A stretch of DNA of 12,701 nucleotides. It comes from Byssothecium circinans. Lineage: Eukaryota; Ascomycota; Dothideomycetes; Pleosporales; Massarinaceae. The stretch is from assembly GCA_010015675.1 (NCBI GenBank), contig ML977004.1, forward strand, positions 4,792-17,492, in the 5' to 3' direction. The translations under genes were made by a program, and so were the position numbers. Position 1 is the first letter of the stretch. Each line of letters starts with the position of its first letter. Of this stretch, positions 6,971 through 12,701 are shown piece after piece. Below the pieces are notes generated by a model. The model ran no database searches, had not been told where the DNA came from, and saw only the letters and a program-made list of their open reading frames with translations.

Positions 6971-9900
6971 ATGGCCGAGTACGAACCGATTCCTGGCCCT
7001 CCAGGTCTGCCGATTGTGGGCAACCTCTCTGATATTGGAGGAGAGACGCCAATTTTGGATTTTGATCGTCTCACGGATATCTATGGTTAGTCATACACGA
7101 TTGTTACACGCTCATTAGCTCAATTTTCCAGGACCGATTTGGAAGTTCTACCTTGGCGGAGATCGAGTTGCTATTGCGTCTCAGGCTCTCATGAACGAGA
7201 TCAGCGACGAATCGAGGTTTTCGAAGAGCATTACATCGGGTTTGAATCAGGTGCGCAATGGCACTCACGATGGTCTTTTCACTGCGAGAGGACCCGAGGA
7301 GAAGAATTGGGGGATAGCGCACAGAGTGTTGCTTCCTGCCCTGGGGCCGTTGGCTATCAGGAACATGTTCGATGAAATGCATGCAAGTCTAGCCGCACGC
7401 GAAGATCCTTCAAATACCAAACTCGTACTGACAATGACAGGACATCGCTTCTCAACTCGTGATGAAGTGGGCACGTCGGGGATCAGAAGCCGTCCTACAC
7501 GTCACAGACGACTTCACAAGGTTGACACTAGATACCATAGCCCTCTGCGCTATGGACTACCGCTTCAATTCCTATTACTCGGAGGAGATGCACCCTTTTG
7601 TGCAGGCCATGAGCGACTTTCTCAAAGTCAGCGGCGACCGAGCCCGCCGCGACCCCATCACCCAGTTATTCTACCGAACAGAGACGGCGCAGTACACGGA
7701 GAATATTGAATTGCTTAGAAAAACGAGCCAGCAAGTCATCGACAAGCGGAAGGCACACCCCAACGAAAAAAAGGATCTTCTGAACAACATGCTGAATGGC
7801 ACGGACCCGAAGACTGGGGAGAAGATGCCAGAAGAGTCCATCATTGACAACATGATTACTTTCTTAATCGCTGGGCATGAGACAACTTCCGGATTGTTGT
7901 CGTTCACCTTCTACTACCTCCTCAAAAACCCGAGCGCTTACGAAAGAGCACAAAGTGAAGTCGATGAAGTGATCGGCAAAGGCCCAATCACCGTTGACCA
8001 CCTCACAAAACTACCATTCCTCAATGCCGTCCTGCGAGAATCAATTCGTCTCTCACCTACTGCGCCAGCCATTAGTCTCCAAGCGAACGAGGATACTACG
8101 CTGGGCGGCAAGTACGAGATCAAGAAGGGAATTCCAATCGTCGCACTACTCACGAAATTGCACCGCGACCCTGTTGTGTGGGGAGAGGATGCCGAGGAGT
8201 TCAGGCCGGAGCGTATGTTGGATGAAGAGTTTGAGAGAAGAAACAAGGAGTTTCCTAATTGCTGGAAGCCTTTCGGTAACGGCATGAGAGGGTGCATCGG
8301 ACGGCCTTTTGCGTGGCAGGAAGCCCTGCTCGTCACGGCCATGCTTCTCCAGAACTTCAACTTCAGCATGGAGGACCCGTCATACCAGCTAAACATCAAG
8401 CAGACGCTCACGATCAAGCCAAAGGGCTTCTACATGCGCGCGCATCTCAGGAATCACATGTCAGCAACTGCCCTCGAGCGAGCGCTCGCATCGGCAACGA
8501 TCAGCGAGCCGACCGGTAAGACAGAGACGGGAGGAGCCCAAAAGAAGGCAGCGCAGGGAAAGCCTCTTGCTATCTACTATGGCTCCAACAGTGGAACTTG
8601 TGAAGCTCTCGCGAACCGACTAGCTGGCGGTGCCGCGAATCATGGGTTCCGTGTTGAGACGATCGACATTTTGGATTCGGTCAAGGAGAATCTCCCCGCG
8701 GACAAGCCTGTCGCCATTGTCACTGCGTCTTATGAAGGCCAGCCAGCCGACAATGCTGCTCATTTCGTCACGTGGCTGGACAGCCTGAAAGCATCTGAAC
8801 TCAACAATGTTTCATACGCAGTCTTTGGATGTGGCCACCGCGACTGGGCTTCTACATTCCTCAAGGTTCCGAAATACATCGATGCCGCCATCGAGGAAAG
8901 AGGTGGAACTAGGCTTGTGGGAATGGGCTCCGCCGACGCATCTCACGGCGACATCTTTACCGAGTTCGAAGCCTGGGAAGATAAGGTCTTCTGGCCGGCA
9001 TTGAAGGAACGGTACGGCACCTCGGATGCTGTGGATGGAGGTCCTTTCGAAGCAAGTCTGGATGTCGATGTTTCTACACCGCGTTCGTCGATGCTGAGGC
9101 AAGATGTGCGGGAAGCAAAGGTCGAGGCTGTCGAAGTGCTCTCTGCGCCTGGTGCTCCAGAGAAGCGACATATTGAGATTAGCTTGCCGTCCGATATGAA
9201 TTACTCGGCTGGTGACTACCTCGCCATTCTACCTCTGAACCCGAAGGAAAATGTGGCGCGGGCTATGAGATACTTTGGACTTGCGTGGGACAGTGTGTTG
9301 ACTATCAACTCCTCTGGGCCCACGACCCTGCCTGTTGATACTCCCTGCCCTGCGTCGGACGTCCTGGGGGCGTATGTAGAGCTCGCTCAGCCAGCCACAA
9401 AGCGCGATATCGCTGCACTCATCGAAGCTACGCCGAAAGAGGAGGAAAAGAAGGAACTCACGCGGTTGGTAGAGGATGTATTTGCTACAGAGATAACTGA
9501 GAAGCGCGTCTCGGTACTCGATTTGCTGGAGCGCTTTCCTTCGGTGCAGCTGCCGCTTGGTCCATTCCTCAAAATGGTGCGTCTCCCCTACACCCCTACA
9601 CCCCTACACCCCTACACCCCTACACCCCTACACACCTACATCCTTGAGATTCTTACTGATCGCAAACAGCTTCCACCCATGCGCGTCCGCCAATACTCAA
9701 TCTCCTCCTCTCCCCTCTGGAACCCCGACAACGTAACCCTAACCTACGCCGTTGTCGACCAGCCCGCCTTCTCCGGTCAAGGACGTTTTGTAGGCGTAGC
9801 TTCTTCCTACCTCTCGAGCCTCGCTCCTGGCGACAAGCTCCACGTCTCAGTTCGAAGCTCCCACCAAGCCTTTCATCTACCCAAGGATGCGAAGAACGTC

Positions 9901-10371
9901 CCCGTCATTATGGTTGCTGCGGGTACGGGTCTTGCGCCCTTCCGCGGGTTTATCCAGGAACGCGCCGCGCAACTCGCGGCTGGGAGGCCGTTGGCTCCAG
10001 CTCTACTTTTCTATGGCTGTCATTCGCCTGATACGGATCTGCTATACTCGGATCTGTTGAAGAAGTGGGAGGGGATGGGGGCTGTGGACATTCGACCTGC
10101 GTACTCGCGCGCGGCCGATCAGTCGGAAGATTGTAAACATGTGCAGGACCGGCTCTATCATGATCGCAAAGACGTGGTCGAGCTATGGGACAAGGGTGCG
10201 AAGGTATTCGTGTGCGGGAGTCGTGAAGTGGGCAAGGGAGTTGAGGACGCGTGCCTGAAAATCGCGGTTGAAGAGCGGAGGGCGAAGGGGAAGGAGGGCG
10301 ATGAGGAAAAGGTTGGAAAGTGGTGGGAGGGATTGAGGAATGAGAGGTTTGCTACTGATGTTTTTGCATAG
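6971..10371 (+). CDS. CYP505: CYP505 self-sufficient P450-reductase fusion, fatty-acid hydroxylase
   Basis: Four exons (6971-7085, 7132-7382, 7441-9576, 9670-10371) give 1067 residues, almost the length of P450foxy (CYP505A1). There is no membrane anchor, so the enzyme is expected to be soluble. P450 domain: proline-rich IPGPPG, I-helix AGHETT (266-271, with Thr270), E322SIR325 and heme loop PFGNGMRGCIG with Cys407. FMN domain from about 497: YGSNSGT at 502-508 and VFGCGHRDW. FAD/NADPH domain: R841QYS844, AAGTGLAPFRGF near 917-928, C1016GSR, and C-terminal Asp1064 and Phe1066, which match the Ser/Cys/Asp set and nicotinamide-stacking aromatic of P450 BM3-type reductases. The family uses NADPH and O2 to hydroxylate C10-C18 fatty acids at omega-1 to omega-3. 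The phenylalanine matching BM3 Phe87 (in GLFTA) is kept. The second intron is GC-AG and the third is an in-frame octamer-repeat intron. Nothing looks broken. Confidence 0.95.
7086..7131 (+). other. Intron 1 of CYP505 gene
   Basis: This is a 46-nt intron with donor GTTAGT and acceptor TCCAG. It splits a Gly codon so that DIYG joins PIWKFYLGG, as expected for the family. The start codon in exon 1 is supported by the N-terminal IPGPPG motif seven residues in. Confidence 0.9.
7383..7440 (+). other. Intron 2 of CYP505 gene, non-canonical GC-AG
   Basis: The donor is GCAAGT, the consensus of GC-AG introns. The branch site TACTGAC is at about 7425-7431 and the acceptor is GACAG. The length is 58 nt, phase 0. 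Splicing gives MFDEMH joined to DIASQLVMKW, matching CYP505 proteins across the junction. The only nearby GT (7387) would leave exon 3 in the wrong frame, so the GC donor is needed. Confidence 0.85.
9577..9669 (+). other. Intron 3 of CYP505 gene, in-frame, repeat-bearing
   Basis: Donor GTGCGT, branch TTACTGAT (9653-9660) and acceptor AACAG define a 93-nt intron that contains no stop and is a multiple of three. Unspliced it would add 31 residues rich in Thr, Pro, Leu and Tyr. Splicing joins GPFLKM to LPPMRVRQYSISSS, the conserved reductase sequence. An automatic gene caller could easily leave it in. Confidence 0.88.
9585..9640. repeat. CCCCTACA octamer minisatellite
   Basis: Six perfect tandem copies of CCCCTACA (9585-9632) are followed by one altered copy, CACCTACA (9633-9640). 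They fill more than half of intron 3 and supply its pyrimidine-rich character. The complement, TGTAGGGG, loosely resembles telomere repeat but differs from TTAGGG. Confidence 0.95.
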
Positions 10372-10734
10372 GAGGTTTACTTGGAATACTGAGTCAGAGG
10401 CATCACATATTCAAAACGGCGTTTCAAGAACTGGTGCCTGAGTGCGATCCTTAATCTAAAAATAGCTATCTTTTGATTTCTACCTTAGTGCCGGCGTTCT
10501 CTACTCCACGAGAGGACAGGACACTGCACATGCATTTCTTGGCAGCACCTTTCGTCCCACGTATTTCCTCCGCTCCCAACCACTTTCGCATTCCACCATT
10601 CATCTACCGCTACCTCCACGACTACAAAACTCAAGCACCGCCATATTGCCTGCATTGAATTACTGTTGGACGACGATCAGCATCGCGCAACGTCTTGTTC
10701 GTCGGTGCACTGAACCGGCTATGGCGACGCAACA
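10372..10734. other. Intergenic region after CYP505
   Basis: These bases hold the presumed 3' end of the CYP505 transcript and a C/T-rich stretch (about 10480-10640) that could be the promoter or leader of the following F-box-like fragment. A 61-codon frame at 10473-10658 has no recognisable similarity. Confidence 0.45.
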
Positions 10735-11002
10735 ATGTTGTCACTTCCATCAGACATCCAACGGCTCATATGTGACTACGTAAGTTAAACCTCCGAATCT
10801 GTATATTTGACCGGAACCCTGACAATTATCTGATCAGATCAACTTGAAGTCCGACCTGAAGGCTTTATGCCTCACATCGAAAGGGTGCCATGCGTCGGCT
10901 CTCAAAAACCTAAACTTGGTGGAGTTTCGAACTTCCAATTCCTTTGGGAACCTGCGTAAACTCATAGGTACAAAGTGCGCTAAAGGCTTCACTTGGCTCT
11001 GA
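10735..11002 (+). pseudogene. Probable truncated F-box-like gene
   Basis: ATG at 10735 begins a 15-codon exon, followed by a 58-nt intron 10780-10837 (donor GTAAGT, branch CTGAC, acceptor ATCAG) and an exon to a TGA at 11000-11002, giving 69 residues. The start reads LPSDIQRLICDY and continues SDLKALCLTSKGCHASALKN. Leu-Pro at the start, Ile and Leu spacing, and the L-x-L-x-S-K pattern resemble the F-box of fungal SCF substrate adaptors, which tether targets to a ubiquitin ligase through Skp1. Such proteins normally run to several hundred residues with leucine-rich or other target-binding repeats; none are visible downstream, where the sequence becomes AT-richer and non-coding. A possible second intron (10968-11038) meets a stop after four codons, so it does not rescue the gene. 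I read it as a remnant, but a short real protein cannot be excluded. Confidence 0.45.
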
Positions 11003-11061
11003 TTATCATCAAGACGAAGCGCACTGACACACCTTTAGGTGAACTTTATTAACTTTGTACC
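10967..11061. repeat. Inverted repeat at the end of the F-box fragment
   Basis: GGTACAAAGT (10967-10976) is exactly complementary, inverted, to ACTTTGTACC (11052-11061). Weaker similarity continues inward (TAAAG..TTCAC). The arms bracket about 75 nt including the F-box fragment stop. It could be a small fold-back insertion or chance. Confidence 0.5.
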
Positions 11062-11286
11062 GCCTACTTAGGTGGAATACCTATATCTTCCTTATATCTA
11101 TTGATCTCGCTGTGTTCTTTTGCGCCAGTATTTAGCATCCCTACATGTAAGCTATGCCGCCTCTAAGCATCAAGGACTTCAATTCCAAGATCAAGGACTG
11201 GATAAGAGATGCGTAGAGTCTATCTATAATTTCTATGTCTTCTCTATCATTGATACGATGTCTAAGTTTCACTTGCGAAAACGTCC
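11003..11286. other. Intergenic region between F-box remnant and OYE 3' end
   Basis: No gene was found. The sequence is moderately AT-rich and contains the right arm of the inverted repeat, a ten-base direct repeat ATCAAGGACT (near 11168 and 11190) and the presumed 3' untranslated part of the minus-strand old yellow enzyme gene. Confidence 0.4.
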
Positions 11287-12687
11287 TTACAGCTTGGGAA
11301 ACCTGATCCACAAAGACTGAACCGGCCACCCAACATCCAAACCCAACTTCCAAGCAACCATCAACACCCATTCCGGCTCCCTCATGAACTGCCGCGCTAC
11401 AAGAACCACATCCACCAACGGCTCCTTCTCATTTTTGCTAGGTTCCGTCATCTGCGCCGCAGCTCGTGCCTCCTTCTCAATCTCCACATCACTCGCCATT
11501 TTCTCAGCCCCACCGTCTTCCGCGACAATATCCCTCGCTTGTTCCGCTTCTGTAATCAAACCAATAGCACCGATGAGTAGGTTGAGTCCTTCCTTCTTGA
11601 GCTCCGAGCGAATGCGAGTCGCGATGCGGATCTGGTAGTCTTTAGTTTTGAACACGTTGATTTGCTGCTCGGGATGGTTGCCTCCGCTGCTAACGTCCAG
11701 GAGGTCAACGCCGAGACCTGGAAGGAGTTTTGCGAGTTTGATTGAAGCCTCAACATCGAAGCTACCCTACCTTTTCCCCAGTTCAGTCTCCTCCATCCAC
11801 TCGGTGGCACTGATGCGTAGAAAAAGCGGCATCGACTCAGGGATGACTTTACGGATCGCTTCGATGATCTCGACAAGAAGACGAATGCGGTTGTCAAAAC
11901 TCCCACCATACTTGTCTGTCCGTTGGTTTGTGATGGGAGACAGAAACTCGTTGATAAGGTATCCGTGAGCTGCGTGTATCTCTATTACGTCTATGCCTGC
12001 CTTGACAGCCCGATCCGCGGCACTAGCCCAGTCCTTGACGAGCTGCGCGATATCAGACTCCGTCAACGCTTTCGGTTCCCAATAACCCCCACTCTCATCC
12101 GAGGCTTTCTTCCCATCCCAAGTCCATTCATCGCCGCCCATTGGGCCTACTACATCCTCGGGCCATCCGCCAATATCCTCTGCAGCTCTCGCGCTGACTC
12201 TCTTGCCAGGACTGCTGCTGCGGAGGGCAACCCATACTGCCGCCGTACTGCTTTTTCGACCGGCGTGCGCGAGCTAGATGCCACTCAAGGCCCCTTGGGA
12301 TTTGACAAAGTCGGACACACGGCGGAAAGAGGGGATTTGCGCATCAGTCCAAAGTCCGGGGCAGTTTGGAGAGATACGGTCATTGGCTTGGACACCTGTT
12401 GCTTCGATAAAGACCAGAGATGCGCCTTTGAGGGCGTAGTGGCCGAGGGTCGCGATGTGGTAGTCTGTCAGAGCGCCGGTTTCGGGACCGAAGGCTGCCG
12501 TCGAATACTGGCACATGGGAGCGACGAGAATGCGGTTCCGCAAAGTGGCGCCTCGGATCGTGAGGGGTTTGAAGAGCGTAGGCACATTCTTGTTTTCGCC
12601 GGGTACGAGCGTGCCGGGGAAAATCTTGTGCTTGGGTGTGAAGTAGGGGATGCCTGGGACGCCGACATTGTCGTTGTTGGGGGCCAT
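11287..12687 (-). pseudogene. Old yellow enzyme homologue with two in-frame TAG codons
   Basis: Read on the minus strand from ATG at 12687 to TAA at 11289, one frame of 466 codons covers a whole class III-like (YqjM-type) flavin oxidoreductase without any frameshift. It keeps APMCQYS with Cys59, the His238-x-x-His241 pair and Tyr243 that bind substrate, the LLDVSSGGNHP segment near 330 and the C-terminal VARQFMREPEWV. Two TAG codons interrupt it: codon 138 (12276-12274), at the Gln of the conserved QLAHAGRK motif, and codon 307 (11769-11767), inside ELGKR-GSFDVEAS. The first would leave a 137-residue product lacking the His pair, so the gene is probably dead. Working relatives use NADPH and FMN to reduce activated C=C bonds such as enones. 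CAG to TAG by C-to-T in a CpA context fits RIP-type or deamination change, at least at the first site. Sequencing error or UAG-to-UGG mRNA editing are the alternatives. The gene may start further upstream, outside the window. Confidence 0.85.
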
Positions 12688-12701
12688 CTTGCTCAAAAAA
12701 A

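Noticed and set aside
9585..9640. Interstitial telomere repeat
   Set aside because: The unit is CCCCTACA, not CCCTAA; it is better described as a local minisatellite in an intron.
9577..9669. Octamer-repeat segment as true protein insert
   Set aside because: Clean donor, branch and acceptor are present, and splicing restores the conserved KMLPPMRVRQYS junction of the CYP505 family.
11767..12276. Introns removing the two OYE stop codons
   Set aside because: Conserved protein sequence runs directly up to and on from both TAG codons, including QLAHAGRK and GSFDVEAS, so no intron fits without deleting core motifs.
11287..12687. Plant-type 12-oxophytodienoate reductase, hence a jasmonate cluster
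   Set aside because: The APMCQYS motif and overall layout are YqjM-like class III, not OPR-like, and the frame is interrupted; a jasmonate pathway is not supported.

Overview
The window looks like nuclear DNA of a filamentous ascomycete (Pezizomycotina; a dothideomycete is my guess, but the sequence does not settle the class). The evidence is short spliceosomal introns (46-93 nt) with CTAAC/CTGAC-type branch sites, a fungal dioxygenase-P450 fusion, a CYP505-type P450-reductase fusion, a CFEM/GPI cell-surface protein and a fungal class III-like old yellow enzyme. No bacterial operon features, tRNA, rRNA or CRISPR were seen.

Layout. 1-303: AT-rich block bounded by pairs of GC-rich 17-nt repeats, probably a decayed mobile element. 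304-1131: upstream region of the first gene. 1132-4417 (+): three-exon gene for a Ppo / linoleate-diol-synthase-like fatty-acid dioxygenase fused to a P450 domain. 4418-5249: intergenic. 5250-6102 (+): two-exon gene for a secreted CFEM-domain protein with a Ser/Thr-rich stalk and GPI signal. 6103-6970: intergenic region with a nested inverted repeat and palindromic CGG/CCG sites. 6971-10371 (+): four-exon CYP505 gene, a self-sufficient fatty-acid hydroxylase with heme, FMN and FAD/NADPH domains; one intron is GC-AG and another is an in-frame intron made largely of CCCCTACA octamers. 10735-11002 (+): probable remnant of an F-box-like gene. 11287-12687 (-): old yellow enzyme homologue, full length but interrupted by two in-frame TAG codons.

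How the genes may work together. The two large enzymes both oxygenate free fatty acids: the first makes hydroperoxides and rearranges them, the second hydroxylates near the omega end using NADPH. An old yellow enzyme could reduce conjugated enones formed from such products, but this copy looks dead. A small oxylipin locus is therefore plausible, by inference only. The clearest points directly readable here are the loss of the usual I-helix Asn in the P450 half of the dioxygenase fusion, the GC-AG intron, the octamer-repeat intron and the two nonsense codons in the old yellow enzyme.
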